Shown here one piece after another: positions 1 to 12,673 of a stretch of 64,000 bases of DNA. The position numbers were made by a program, and so were the translations under genes. The notes under the pieces are model-generated. The model was not told the DNA's origin, searched no databases, and was given only the letters and a program-made list of their open reading frames with translations. The stretch is from Tragulus kanchil (taxonomy: Eukaryota; Chordata; Mammalia; Artiodactyla; Tragulidae), in NCBI GenBank assembly GCA_022376925.1, contig JAIOJX010000025.1:93089608-93153607 (forward strand). The letters run 5' to 3'. Each line of letters opens with the position of its first letter. Position 1 is the first letter of the stretch.

Positions 1-1442
1 ACATGGAGTATTTATCTATGATTAAATCATTTCTTTTAATAGCTCCTTCCTTGGTTTATAAAATATTGTTTAATGTTGGTTACCCACTCCCTCTCAAGCT
101 GCTCCTTCTCAGTATCCTTTATTTGGGGTCCCTTGTTTTGGGGATCCCTCTTCCCTTATTCTATACATTATCTCTGACAATGTCATTTACAGCTATGACA
201 TCTGTTTTAATATGACCTATTTCCCATCAGTGCCTTCTAAGTCTCAGGCTTGAATTACTAATCACCTACTAGATGCCTCCTTAAATTACCAGTTACCTAC
301 AAGATACTTCCATCTGGGTCTCTTACAGAAAATCAGATTACTAAGAAACTCAGGTTGAATTCAATACAATATTGAAAACCACTGATGACACTGATTCAGG
401 AGTTCAGGAATACTATTGCTGAAGTACCTGAGATTCTCTGGATTTTTTTTCAGGGTCCCACAGTGGTTGCTCTGACTTCTGCCTTCTCCGCCCCATTCCA
501 GGAGGGTAGAAAGGGAAAGGGGAAAGGAGTCAGCTCCCAACTTTTCAGTGCTATCCTGGAAGCTCCGCCCAATGATGTGGGATCAAACTGACTAGCACCC
601 AATCCTAGGATGGCTTGAATTTCAAATTGCGTGTAATACTGTGATCAATCATATAAGAGTTCCGTAACTCAGTGAGAAACACTGAGCTGGTATTACCGTG
701 GCAACTAGGAGTCTTTATGGGCTTCCCAAGGGGTACATTGGTAAAGAATCTGACTGCTGACACAGGAGGTGCTAATTTGATCCCTGGGTCAAGAAGATTC
801 CCTGGAGGAGGAAATGACAATCCACTATAGGATTAGGATTCTTTCCTGGAAAATTCCATAGACAGAGGAGCCTGGTGGGCTATAGTCTTGGGGTCTCAAA
901 GAGATGGACACGACCAAGCACACAGCACAGGAGTATTTAATCTCCATCTTTTTACACTTGAGTGTCTGAAAAGAACAATCTTAAATTACTGTTCTCTGAT
1001 TCATCACTTTTAACTCACTGCTTAATACATACATAGCTTCTTTCAATCTAGCTTCTCTATAATCATCTACATTTGACCTTTTCAACATATTATACCCTTC
1101 TACATGGAGTATTTATCTATGATTAAATCATTTCTTTTAATAGCTCCTTCCTTGGTTTATAAAATATTGTTTAATGTTGGTTACCCACTCCCTCTCAAGC
1201 TGCTCCTTCTCAGTATCCTTTATTTGGGGTCCCTTGTTTTGGGGATCCCTCTTCCCTTATTCTATACATTATCTCTGACAATGTCATTTACAGCTATGAC
1301 ATCTGTTTTAATATGACCTATTTCCCATCAGTGCCTTCTAAGTCTCAGGCTTGAATTACTAATCACCTACTAGATGCCTCCTTAAATTACCAGTTACCTA
1401 CAAGATACTTCCATCTGGGTCTCTTACAGAAAATCAGATTAC
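1..1442. repeat. D1: head-to-tail ~1.1-kb duplication (left copy cut by window edge)
   Basis: Bases 1-341 reappear at 1102-1442 at an offset of 1101 with no difference that I noticed. The unit would be 342-1442, its first copy beginning left of the window. The junction is at 341/342, where copy 1 runs into a different sequence. This is the first of 17 similar pairs and most likely an unmerged contig overlap. Confidence 0.9.
719..929 (+). mobile_element. Bov-tA SINE
   Basis: Begins with the diverged tRNA-derived head (gggcttccc), then the B-box-like part (gatccctgggtc) and the ruminant tail (gaggagcctggtgggcta), ending near a rough gacacgaccaagca tail. Non-autonomous, mobilised by BovB machinery. 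Several mismatches to the usual Bov-tA suggest an old copy. Confidence 0.88.
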
Positions 1443-1654
1443 AGGTTTTAAAATTGAAATTGCCTCTCTCCCCATCTTTCACCCCATATCTCCCATATTT
1501 CCTGTTCTGGCTGATATTCTAGAATTAGTAAGAATTAATGGTGAAATGACCAAAATATTATAAATATCTTCTATGAATCAGAAGGTTAAAATACTTTATC
1601 CTCCATAGGATTCCACTGTCACTGTCATTACTGTCATTATTCCATCACCTTGTA

Positions 1655-1780
1655 AGAAAGAAACTTTACTGTATCCATTCTACAGGTGAGAAAACTGAGG
1701 CTGAGAAAAGATTCATAATTAAGACCAGAGAAAGAGTAAATGATACTTCCTCCTAGTCTCTGGTCCAAAATCACTGTATT
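1655..1780 (-). mobile_element. MIR fragment
   Basis: The string ctacaggtgagaaaactgag matches the reverse complement of the MIR 3' core (tcagtttcctcatctgtaaa). Flanks drift from consensus, as expected for an ancient mammalian SINE. Ends are approximate. Confidence 0.5.
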
Positions 1781-3571
1781 CGGCTGTTTCACATTTTTTA
1801 ATTAAAATATCTGACATAACTTTCCTGTATACCTACTTGCCTAAGGAAAATGATTTCTTCTACTTCAACCCTCACGAAACTCAGCAGTGCACTTTACAGT
1901 TTAAATACCCTTCTATCCCACAGCTGTTGCTTTTAATGCAACATCTTAGCCATTTTTACCCACAGGAATACATATAACTTTCAAAGTCTTCTTACTGGTA
2001 TTACCAAATTTTTTTCTTTTTTCTCCAAAAAAAAGAGAGACTTGAAAAACTAAATTCTGCACATGTCAGCACTTTGATAATATTCCTTCAGAGATACATT
2101 AGTAAGCAGAGAATGAAGGCCAGTCCTCAGTATTATAACTAGCCTGCCATGGCTGGGCTCATGTCGATTCACTCCAGATATTCCACATTTACCCTGTGGG
2201 ATTACTTAATGACTGTCTGACTCTTCATATGCTGGTCCCTTCCTCTGTTTTGATAATTTTCTTTTTATTCTTTAGCATTTGGATTCTTGGAAATTGCCCA
2301 GCTTTCCTAAACAGATACAGTACTCTCAGTATGCCAAATTCTTCACAGGTGCTTCTCTTTCTCTCCTGTACACCAAAGTAGTCTTACTGCATGTCCTAAT
2401 GTCTAAGCAATGAGACAACCTACTCAGACCTCTTTGATCTCAACGAGTATGTCATTCTAATCTCTATGAGTTTAGTCTCTAAAATCGTACCTGTTGCTAA
2501 GAGCTCAACAGTCCAATTTGAGATACATTAAAAAACATACAGTAGGGTATCTCCTACCACAGGATGGACTTAAAGTGCCATATTAATACAGATACTGTTA
2601 TTTATCTGTAATTTGATTTTTTGTGTGATTTCTTCTCCTTGCCCACAGTTAGCAAAAATGAAGATCCAGGTTTACCCATGTTCTATAAGATCTTTGTCAC
2701 ATAAGGAGAAAAACAGCCAGTATTATGTCCTTTAAACAGCCAGAGAAATACAAAGAATGCTTTCTAAATGCACAGAACTTTCCTCTTTTCTTTATTCTAC
2801 AACACATGGTACACTTGTTCCTGACCTTCAGAGTATTAGTCAGCTTTGCTAAAATAACAAACGACACCTGCTTTCAACGACTTAACTACAAATACATGTT
2901 TCTTGCTCATTAATGTTAAATGTAACAGCATTCCTACTCCAGGCAGAGGAACTTCTCCATGGGTCTTCTCATTCCAGAATCAGGAATGAAATAACAGCCA
3001 CCCTCCAGGACTCGCTATGACAAGAGCAAGCTGCACTCCATGATTCTGCCACATCTGCTCATTTTACCTCAGCAAGTCACATGGTCAGGTTTCTGATGGA
3101 GTAGGAAGTGCAAGGAATCACTGAAAGTCCCACGGAAATGGAAATCAGATATAACCCTCTTTAGGAGAAGAAACAATGACACAATCTACCTCACCTAGTC
3201 ATCTATTTTTTAAATTTTTCCTGGCAGACAACACAATGCAGTGGAAAAAGGGCTCATGAGAAGACAGGAGGAAAGAATACCTGTCTTTGCTCTTTTCCAT
3301 CTCACCTAACCTCATAGAGATTCAGTCTTCTCATTTATAAAATAAAGTGATTTTTGAAAGATACCCTCAAATCTGAATTAAAGGACTAAATCTTTCAGTT
3401 GGATTATGAAGCAACATAAAATTACAAAGAAAAATTACTTCCCAGTAGGTCACTGAAGTTTTGTATGTCGTTTTGTCTGTCATGGTCAGGAAGGAAATGC
3501 AAAATGGAAGAACAGATAGCCTGTATTTACCTATAAGGCTTGGTTCAAACACATCATACCAAGGACGTGTT
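1781..3571. other. unique-looking AT-rich sequence, no gene seen
   Basis: No open frame over 62 codons and no sense match to a known family. The stretch 2825-3160 has the feel of an old interspersed repeat (TAACAAACGA near a TTAACTACAA run) but I cannot assign it. Confidence 0.4.
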
Positions 3572-3777
3572 TTCTAGTTGTTAAATCGTGTCTGACCCTT
3601 TCTGACTCCATGGACTGTAGCCCGCCAGGTCCCTCAGTCCATGGGATTTCTCAGGCAAGAATACTGAAGTTGGGTAGCCATTTCCTTCTCCAGGAGATCT
3701 TTCAGACCCAGTAATCGAACCCTCATTTTCTGCATTGACAGGTGGTTTTTTTACCACTGAGGCACAAGGGAAGCCCC
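3572..3777 (-). mobile_element. Bov-tA SINE, antisense
   Basis: Reads tail-first on the plus strand: gtctgaccctttctgactcc, then catgggatttctcaggcaag, and ends in the reverse complement of the head (gaggcacaagggaagcccc). Near full length (~205 bp). Confidence 0.9.
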
Positions 3778-4831
3778 ACTCAGGATGTAAATCATTTTAT
3801 ATTTTATCATGAGACCACTACTTTTTTCTGTCACATATTAGAATAACCCATTTGCTCCTCTCTCACCTGCAAACATGTCAGTCATAGGTATTCATATCTG
3901 CTAAATGTTTTTCTGTTGCAAGTGAGAGAAAAAACTTAAACTGTTGTGCAAAATAGTTAGTTAACACAGATTGAAAGCCTAGATGATGATTACCTTCATG
4001 GATAGCTTGATTTGATGACTAAAAGATTTCATCAAGAATCTGTCAGTTTGAGGTCACAAGATGGTTGCCGGCTGCAACTGGATATGTGTGTGCTTTTCTT
4101 TTTAGTCCAAAGAGAGAGTATTTGCCAACATAGCTACTAACTAAAAGTTTTGGGTTTTCCTCCAAGTAGATCAAATTTTGTCAAGTTCCCTGAACCAATC
4201 ATAGTCAGAAAGAAAATGTGCTTTTGCTGCTTGGCTTCTGCCTACCTAGAACCCTATGGCTGCCCAAAAAAGGGACAGAAAGTGACTGCTTTAGAGAAAA
4301 CTAATCAAATTCACAATGAAAGTCAGAGATTTAAGAAGGATATTTTAGTTATTGCTTTGTAAACTCTATCAATTTTTAAAATATATCACTATGATATAAA
4401 GAGATGAAAGAATACAATAAAGAATATACCACATTTATATATCCATGAGCGTATTTTGTGCTTCTAATAGAAACTATGGTAATTAATTCTAATGTTGTAA
4501 ATTTACAGTGCTTTTCTACTGAATATTTATGTTGAAGAAAGTTAAACTGCCCAATTTATAAGAGCTCTGAAAAATCTTTTTGAAAAAAAATAAAAGATTC
4601 TATATAAATGGCTAAATATTTACGAGTGAAAATATAAGTCTCCTCTATCATTTCAAGAAATTATCCCTGATTCTTTTAGCATGCATTCAAGATCTTAAGG
4701 GTATCACAATCTATTTTGCTTCATTAACTCTTTTGTTGACACAAATAACAAAAGGATATTCTTTTGCATGTGGAAATAGGAGAGTACTACCTTGGAGGGG
4801 GAGGAGTCCTACATTAAAACACACAGCACAT

Positions 4832-5115
4832 GGTCTTCCCTGGTGGCCCAGTGGGTATATACGAGTCCGCCTTGCAGTGCAAGGGGCACTGGTTCAATCC
4901 CTGGCCTGGGAAGATCTCATGTACCATGGAGCAGCTGGACTGGTGTGTCCAATTAACAGCCAGTGCTCTGGAGCACATGTGCCCAGAGCTGGTGCTCTGG
5001 AACAAGAAAGGCCACAATAATGAGAGGCCCACACAGGCCAAAGAATAAAGACGGATGAAAATACACGAATAAAAAACCAATAAAAGAGGCCAAAATTAAA
5101 AAAAAAAAAAAAAAA
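4832..5115 (+). mobile_element. CHR-type (tRNA-Glu-like) SINE
   Basis: Head ggtcttccctggtggccca, tRNA-like box (ggttcaatccctggcctggg), then the cetartiodactyl body with repeated gagctggtgctctgg motifs, an aataaagacgg segment and a poly(A) tail of about 19. Near full length. Confidence 0.85.
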
Positions 5116-6005
5116 CACCACGCAACATACCCCAAATATCAATCCCATTTTTGTTCTTTTCTATTTGAATAAATAGCATCCCTTATGCCTAGATGAGTCC
5201 TCAGGAAAGCAAGACGTATGGGTAATGTGTGGAGAGCAGTTTCTCGCTTTGGGAGAACTAGACCTTACAGATATGGCTTCAAGTTTTTGTATGAAATATT
5301 GGGATTCCCCTGAACTAAAAGTTTTGGGTTTTCCTCCAAGTAGATCAAATTTTGTCAAGTTCCCTGAACCAATCATAGTCAGAAAGAAAATGTGCTTTTG
5401 CTGCTTGGCTTCTGCCTACCTAGAACCCTATGGCTGCCCAAAAAAGGGACAGAAAGTGACTGCTTTAGAGAAAACTAATCAAATTCACAATGAAAGTCAG
5501 AGATTTAAGAAGGATATTTTAGTTATTGCTTTGTAAACTCTATCAATTTTTAAAATATATCACTATGATATAAAGAGATGAAAGAATACAATAAAGAATA
5601 TACCACATTTATATATCCATGAGCGTATTTTGTGCTTCTAATAGAAACTATGGTAATTAATTCTAATGTTGTAAATTTACAGTGCTTTTCTACTGAATAT
5701 TTATGTTGAAGAAAGTTAAACTGCCCAATTTATAAGAGCTCTGAAAAATCTTTTTGAAAAAAAATAAAAGATTCTATATAAATGGCTAAATATTTACGAG
5801 TGAAAATATAAGTCTCCTCTATCATTTCAAGAAATTATCCCTGATTCTTTTAGCATGCATTCAAGATCTTAAGGGTATCACAATCTATTTTGCTTCATTA
5901 ACTCTTTTGTTGACACAAATAACAAAAGGATATTCTTTTGCATGTGGAAATAGGAGAGTACTACCTTGGAGGGGGAGGAGTCCTACATTAAAACACACAG
6001 CACAT

Positions 6006-6289
6006 GGTCTTCCCTGGTGGCCCAGTGGGTATATACGAGTCCGCCTTGCAGTGCAAGGGGCACTGGTTCAATCCCTGGCCTGGGAAGATCTCATGTACCA
6101 TGGAGCAGCTGGACTGGTGTGTCCAATTAACAGCCAGTGCTCTGGAGCACATGTGCCCAGAGCTGGTGCTCTGGAACAAGAAAGGCCACAATAATGAGAG
6201 GCCCACACAGGCCAAAGAATAAAGACGGATGAAAATACACGAATAAAAAACCAATAAAAGAGGCCAAAATTAAAAAAAAAAAAAAAAAA
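6006..6289 (+). mobile_element. CHR-type SINE (second copy through D2)
   Basis: Identical copy of the SINE at 4832-5115 displaced by 1174 bp, including the long poly(A) tail. It is here because of the D2 duplication and not by a separate insertion. Confidence 0.85.
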
Positions 6290-8333
6290 CACCACGCAAC
6301 ATACCCCAAATATCAATCCCATTTTTGTTCTTTTCTATTTGAATAAATAGCATCCCTTATGCCTAGATGAGTCCTCAGGAAAGCAAGACGTATGGGTAAT
6401 GTGTGGAGAGCAGTTTCTCGCTTTGGGAGAACTAGACCTTACAGATATGGCTTCAAGTTTTTGTATGAAATATTGGGAATTCCTAGATCATCAGCCACAC
6501 TTATTATTCCAGAGGAAATGCCAAAAGATATTTCAAACACAAATATAAATGATTTTTGGACTATCTGCTTTTGTTCCTCTCCAATAGCTTGAAAAATTGA
6601 ATCAATTCCATGTGAACTTCTTATTCACAAATAGTCAGAATATAGCTTCCTCTGAATGATTCATGCTAATTGTGGGGAAGGATACGAAATGTCATTAATT
6701 AATTTACAGATGAAAAAGTCTGGATTGCTATGGCATATTGCATTTATCATCGAGAGAGAATATTTCACAACATATTATAATAATTTACAAGGTTTTGTCT
6801 CAATAGGCAAAATAGACTTTTGAGAGCCTCTAATGATAAGGAATTGAGGCAGGCATGAGAATTATTAAAACAAACAAGTCACAGTTGGTAATCCCAAGAA
6901 ATTTAGGGTTTCATGGAAAACACAGGTAAGAATACTAATGTTTACAAAACAGTAAGACAATCACATGTAGACACAGGGACAGAGGGAGCTTGGAGGAGTT
7001 GAGACATTTCATCAGTGAGTTAACAAGCTGAATGTCAAAGGATGAGTTATCTAGACAACTGATGAAAGGGCATAAGTGAAATAATAAGACATCAAAGCTT
7101 GCAAAGGAAACCAAGCATCTCCATTGAGCCAGTTTGGCCAGCTCCAGGCAGCAGTGGACACTGGGCTTGGCTGCTATCACAACTTGACTGGCATGAAATA
7201 GATAAGAACAATGAACCCAAGCACTTGAGGATGCTCTGGAGCATGTCCCCTGGTGCTCTGGAACAAGAAAGGCCACAATAATGAGAGGCCCACACAGGCC
7301 AAAGAATAAAGACGGATGAAAATACACGAATAAAAAACCAATAAAAGAGGCCAAAATTAAAAAAAAAAACACCACAACATACCCCAAATATCAATCCCAT
7401 TTTTGTTCTTTTCTATTTGAATAAATAGCATCCCTTATGCCTAGATGAGTCCTCAGGAAAGCAAGACGTATGGGTAATGTGTGGAGAGCAGTTTCTCGCT
7501 TTGGGAGAACTAGACCTTACAGATATGGCTTCAAGTTTTTGTATGAAATATTGGGAATTCCTAGATCATCAGCCACACTTATTATTCCAGAGGAAATGCC
7601 AAAAGATATTTCAAACACAAATATAAATGATTTTTGGACTATCTGCTTTTGTTCCTCTCCAATAGCTTGAAAAATTGAATCAATTCCATGTGAACTTCTT
7701 ATTCACAAATAGTCAGAATATAGCTTCCTCTGAATGATTCATGCTAATTGTGGGGAAGGATACGAAATGTCATTAATTAATTTACAGATGAAAAAGTCTG
7801 GATTGCTATGGCATATTGCATTTATCATCGAGAGAGAATATTTCACAACATATTATAATAATTTACAAGGTTTTGTCTCAATAGGCAAAATAGACTTTTG
7901 AGAGCCTCTAATGATAAGGAATTGAGGCAGGCATGAGAATTATTAAAACAAACAAGTCACAGTTGGTAATCCCAAGAAATTTAGGGTTTCATGGAAAACA
8001 CAGGTAAGAATACTAATGTTTACAAAACAGTAAGACAATCACATGTAGACACAGGGACAGAGGGAGCTTGGAGGAGTTGAGACATTTCATCAGTGAGTTA
8101 ACAAGCTGAATGTCAAAGGATGAGTTATCTAGACAACTGATGAAAGGGCATAAGTGAAATAATAAGACATCAAAGCTTGCAAAGGAAACCAAGCATCTCC
8201 ATTGAGCCAGTTTGGCCAGCTCCAGGCAGCAGTGGACACTGGGCTTGGCTGCTATCACAACTTCACTGGCATCACAAACAGCTATGGCAATCAAGATCTA
8301 AGTATAATGCAATGAACCCAAGCACTTGAGGAT
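6138..8333. repeat. D3: ~1.09-kb head-to-tail duplication with damaged ends
   Basis: Copy 1 6138-7231, copy 2 7232-8333. The offset falls from 1094 to 1087 to 1078 because copy 2 starts with a 7-bp deletion and a poly(A) tail of 10 rather than 19. Copy 1 is scrambled at its 3' end (7187-7210) relative to 8265-8310. Errors sit at the tile ends. Confidence 0.88.
7232..7369 (+). mobile_element. CHR-type SINE, partial (through D3)
   Basis: 3' part only of the SINE at 6006-6289, with a shortened poly(A) tail and a 7-bp loss. It starts exactly at the D3 junction, so the truncation reflects the junction and not retroposition. Confidence 0.82.
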
Positions 8334-9109
8334 TTATTTTTTAAAGGTTCAGATTTCTGGACACTATGCCTGATTAGTAGATATGAGTACTACTGGGACC
8401 AAGAATCTGCCTTGTTAACAAATTATCCAGATATTTTTAAATGTTCACTAATATTATATTGTTCTATGACATTAGATGCACATTATAACACTTAGGAAGC
8501 CTTAAAAGATGCCAGTGTCTGGATACATCTCAGATATTATAACCCAGGCATCATTATTTTTTATAGTTTTCCAAGTGATTCTAATGTACAGTCAAGTGTA
8601 GAAATCACTTACATAAAGAAATAGTGTATTGTTTCTCTTTCCTTTTTGCTGACACATCTCCCCCAGGATATTTTAGACCAAAAAATTCCATTTCTCTAGG
8701 CACTAAAAGCCACTCTTACTAGTGTCATAGTAACAACCAATTGGTTTCTATGCTTGTGTTTGTCACAATTTGAAACTGATCTCTCAGAATAGTATAAGTA
8801 CCTATTATGCCTTTATCCAATATGCAATCAGGATAACTGAAAGAATGTTAGAGGACACAGACTCTTTCGAGACACAGTATCTAGTAGTGTCAAGTACTGT
8901 GTATTGAGATTAAATATTCCAAGAGCTTTATTTCAGGCAGCTCCAGAAACTTAGCTTCAGGAATGTATTTTGACATTAAGATGTGTCCTTCTACATATGT
9001 GAATATACCAACTAATCACTGCGGATTTTCCAGTATAAATGGCTTCTTTCATGGACAGAAATTTCTTTTAAGATAATTTGGGGAACACATTCAGAGTATT
9101 TCTTAAAGT
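8334..9109. other. no gene; contains a hAT-Charlie remnant
   Basis: AT-rich, no open frame of note. Apart from the MER5A-like stretch annotated separately I recognise nothing. Confidence 0.4.
8475..8605 (+). mobile_element. hAT-Charlie remnant (MER5A-like)
   Basis: Contains acccaggcatcattatttt followed by ccaagtgattctaatgtaca and a degraded terminal repeat (gtagaaatcact), matching the order of MER5A-type non-autonomous DNA transposons. Ancient; ends approximate. Confidence 0.55.
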
Positions 9110-9757
9110 TTTTTCCTGTTTTATCAAGATGTAATTGACATATAACATTGCACCAGATTAAGTCATACAAAAAATACTTAAGTAAATGTATATGTCCTGA
9201 AATGATCATCACAGTAAGTTTAGTTAAAATCTGTCACCTCACAGTTACAATGTTTTTTGTCATGAGAACTTTAAAGATCTACTCTCTTAACAACTTTCAA
9301 ATATACCAAACAGTGTTATCTATAGTTACCGTGGTGTATAGTACAGTCTCAGGACTTATTTATCTTATAACCTGACATTTGTACCTTTTGACAACACTTT
9401 CCCCTATCTGCCCACCTCTGACAACCACCAACCATTTCTGTTTCTATGAGTTTTCTTGTTCTAGGTTTCATATATATGAGTTAGATCATGCAGTATTCAT
9501 TTTACTCTCTGACTTATTTTAACAGTTCCATCAACACTGTCACAAATGGCAAGATTCCTTTCTTTGCTATGGCTGAAAAAATTTCCCTTATTCATTTACA
9601 CACACACACACACACAGTTGTTTCCAAGTCTTGGTTATTCCAAATAATGTTGTAGTGAACATGGGAGTTCAGGTATCTATTCCAGATAGTGACGTTCTTT
9701 CCTTTGAATATGTACCCAGAAGTGGAACTGCTGGGTCCTATAATGGTTCACATAGTA
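9110..9757 (-). mobile_element. L1 3' region, antisense, left part
   Basis: Plus strand shows the reverse complement of an older L1 3' end: tgtaattgacatataacat, aagatctactctcttaacaa, then tatgtacccagaagtggaac. A (CA)9 run lies at 9599-9616. The L1 is interrupted at about 9757 by a BovB and resumes at about 11176. Degenerate, no intact frame. Confidence 0.8.
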
Positions 9758-11175
9758 GTGGGAGTGATGGAATTATAGCTAAACTATTTAAAATCATAAA
9801 AGATGATGCTGTTAAAGTGCTTTACTCAATATGCCAGTAAACTCATCAGTGGCCATAGGACTGGGAAAGGTCAGTTTTCATTCTAGTCTTAAAGAAAGGC
9901 AATGCCAAACTATGCTACAGTTGCACTCATTTCAAAAGCTAGTAAGGTTATGCTCAAAATTCTTCAAGCTAGGCTTCAACAGTATGTGAACCAAGAACTT
10001 CCAGATGTACAAGCTGGGTTTAGAAAAGGCATAGGGACTAGAGATGAAATTGCCATATTCATTGGATCATAAAGAAAGCAAGGGAATTCTAGCAAAAAAA
10101 TTTTACTTCTATTTCATTGACTATGCTAAAGCCATTGACTAGGTGGATTACAATAAACTGAAAAATTCATAAAGAGATGGGAATACCAGACAAACTTACC
10201 TGTCTTCTGAGAAACCTGAATATAGGTCAAGAAGCATCAGTTAGATCTGAACATTGAACAATGGACTGGTTCAAAACTGGGAAAGGAGAATGACAAGTGT
10301 GCATATTGTCACCCTGCTTATTTAACTTAAATGCAGAGGACATTATGCAAAATACCAGGCCGGATTAATTACAAGCTGAAATCATGATTGCCAGGAAAAA
10401 TATCAATAACCTCCAACCTAATGGAAGAAAGCAAAGAGGAACTAAAAAAACTCTTGATGAGGATGAAAGAGGAAAGTGAAGAACCTGACGTAAAACTCAA
10501 CGTTCAAAAAACTAAAATCATGCCATCTAGTCCCATCACTTCTTGACAAGTAGAAGGGGAAAAACTGGAAACAGTGACAGATTTTACTTTCTTGGGTTCC
10601 AAACTCACTGGAGATGGTGACTACTGCCATGAAATTAAAAGACACTTTCTCTTTGGAAGAAAAGCTATGGCAAACCTAGATAGCATATTAAAAAGCAGAG
10701 ACATCAGAAGTGTATATAGTCAAAACTATGGTTTTTCCAGTAGTCATGTATAGATGTGAGAGTTGGACCATTAAGGCTAAGCACTGAAGAACTGATGCTT
10801 TTTATGCTCTAGTGGTACTAGGGAAGACCACTGAGACTCTCTTGGACTGCAAGGAGATCAAACCAATCAATCCTAAAGGAAATCAACTCTGAATATTCAC
10901 TGGAAGGACTGATGCTAAAGCTGAAGCTCCAATACTTTGGCCTCCTGATGTGTAGAGTCAGATCATTGGAAAATGATCTTCTCTGATGTTGAGAAAAATA
11001 GAAGGTAAAAAGACAAGGGGACAACAGAAGACAAGATGGTTGGATGGCATCACGGATTCAATGGGCATGAATCTGAGCAAACTCTGGAGATGGTGAAAGA
11101 CAGGGAAGCCTGGTGTGCTGCATGCAGTCCACGGGGTCACATAGAGTCAGACACTACTCAGTGACTGAACAACAA
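9758..11175 (+). mobile_element. BovB (RTE) LINE, 5'-truncated
   Basis: Follows the 3' half of BovB in order: gatgatgctgttaaagtgct, the reverse transcriptase region (cttatttaacttaaatgcag at about 10317), ggttccaaactcactggaga, cttggactgcaaggagatca, and the 3' end gtgactgaacaac. Many stops and frameshifts, so the RT/endonuclease frame is dead. It lies inside an antisense L1, so it inserted later. Its 3' part is copied by D4 and D5. Confidence 0.92.
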
Positions 11176-11451
11176 TACCAAAGTAGTTCTATTTTGGGGG
11201 GAGGAAACTCCATGCTGTTTTCCACAATGGTTACATGATATACATTCCCACTAACAGTGCACAAACATTCCCGTTTCTCCACATCCTCACCAGCACATGT
11301 TATTTCTTGTCTTTTTTGATTATAGCCATTCTGACAGGTGTGAGGTGATAACTAATTTTGGTTTTGACTTTAATTTCCCTGATGATTAATGATGCAGATC
11401 ACATTAATGTATCTGTCTGCTGTTGAATTGGTTAAGTTCTTTATATCTTTA
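11176..11451 (-). mobile_element. L1 3' region, antisense, right part
   Basis: Immediately after the BovB end the L1 resumes: gtagttctattttgggg, ccatgctgttttccacaatg, gccattctgacaggtgtgag (reverse complement of the ORF2 end). Continues the element of 9110-9757. Confidence 0.82.
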
Positions 11452-12304
11452 AAACTTAAATGCAGAGGACATTATGCAAAATACCAGGCCGGATTAATTA
11501 CAAGCTGAAATCATGATTGCCAGGAAAAATATCAATAACCTCCAACCTAATGGAAGAAAGCAAAGAGGAACTAAAAAAACTCTTGATGAGGATGAAAGAG
11601 GAAAGTGAAGAACCTGACGTAAAACTCAACGTTCAAAAAACTAAAATCATGCCATCTAGTCCCATCACTTCTTGACAAGTAGAAGGGGAAAAACTGGAAA
11701 CAGTGACAGATTTTACTTTCTTGGGTTCCAAACTCACTGGAGATGGTGACTACTGCCATGAAATTAAAAGACACTTTCTCTTTGGAAGAAAAGCTATGGC
11801 AAACCTAGATAGCATATTAAAAAGCAGAGACATCAGAAGTGTATATAGTCAAAACTATGGTTTTTCCAGTAGTCATGTATAGATGTGAGAGTTGGACCAT
11901 TAAGGCTAAGCACTGAAGAACTGATGCTTTTTATGCTCTAGTGGTACTAGGGAAGACCACTGAGACTCTCTTGGACTGCAAGGAGATCAAACCAATCAAT
12001 CCTAAAGGAAATCAACTCTGAATATTCACTGGAAGGACTGATGCTAAAGCTGAAGCTCCAATACTTTGGCCTCCTGATGTGTAGAGTCAGATCATTGGAA
12101 AATGATCTTCTCTGATGTTGAGAAAAATAGAAGGTAAAAGAAAAGGGGGACAACAGAAGACAAGATGGTTGGATGGCATCACGGATTCAATGGGCATGAA
12201 TCTGAGCAAACTCTGGAGATGGTGAAAGACAGGGAAGCCTGGTGTGCTGCATGCAGTCCACGGGGTCACATAGAGTCAGACACTACTCAGTGACTGAACA
12301 ACAA
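11452..12304 (+). mobile_element. BovB 3' part (second copy through D4)
   Basis: Repeats 10323-11175. Begins abruptly at the D4 junction rather than at a BovB boundary, so it is not a separate insertion. Confidence 0.88.
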
Positions 12305-12660
12305 TACCAAAGTAGTTCTATTTTGGGGGGAGGAAACTCCATGCTGTTTTCCACAATGGTTACATGATATACATTCCCACTAACAGTGCACAAACATTCC
12401 CGTTTCTCCACATCCTCACCAGCACATGTTATTTCTTGTCTTTTTTGATTATAGCCATTCTGACAGGTGTGAGGTGATAACTAATTTTGGTTTTGACTTT
12501 AATTTCCCTGATGATTAATGATGCAGATCACATTAATGTATCTGTCTGCTGTTGAATTGGTTAAGTTCTTTATATCTTTTAGATATTAACTCCTTGTCAA
12601 CTATACAATCTGCTAATATTTGCTCCTATTCTATAGGATCCCTTTCATTTTACTGATGAT
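12305..12660 (-). mobile_element. L1 ORF2-end region, antisense
   Basis: Repeats the L1 of 11176-11451, then continues into further ORF2 sequence: gatattaactccttgtcaac and ctgctaatatttgctcctat, the reverse complement of the L1 stretch upstream of the ORF2 end. No intact frame. Confidence 0.75.
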
Positions 12661-12673
12661 TTGCTATACATGG

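Larger units (their letters stand above)
4139..6478. repeat. D2: 1174-bp head-to-tail duplication
   Basis: Copy 1 4139-5304, copy 2 5313-6478, constant offset 1174. Unmatched ttcccctg (5305-5312) lies between. Copy 2 overlaps copy 1 of D3, so a CHR SINE segment occurs three times (from about 4991, 6165 and 7252). Best explained as overlapping contigs. Confidence 0.93.
10323..12580. repeat. D4: 1129-bp head-to-tail duplication
   Basis: Copy 1 10323-11451, copy 2 11452-12580, offset 1129 throughout. Carries the BovB 3' part and the resumed L1. The only differences I noticed are around 11004-11021 versus 12133-12150. Copy 2 overlaps copy 1 of D5 over 12266-12580 (315 bp), so that block is present three times. 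Confidence 0.93.

Noticed and set aside
6935..7387. 150-codon antisense open frame
   Set aside because: Created by the D3 junction joining unique DNA to a truncated CHR SINE; its C-terminal part recurs alone at 8013-8294.
9599..9616. CRISPR-like or regulatory repeats among short tandem runs
   Set aside because: These are ordinary microsatellites: (CA)n, (TA)n, (AAAT)n, (CAAA)n. No spacer-repeat periodicity anywhere.
9631..9840. Possible reverse transcriptase gene
   Set aside because: The frames belong to L1 and BovB remnants with many stops and shifts; no intact catalytic frame.
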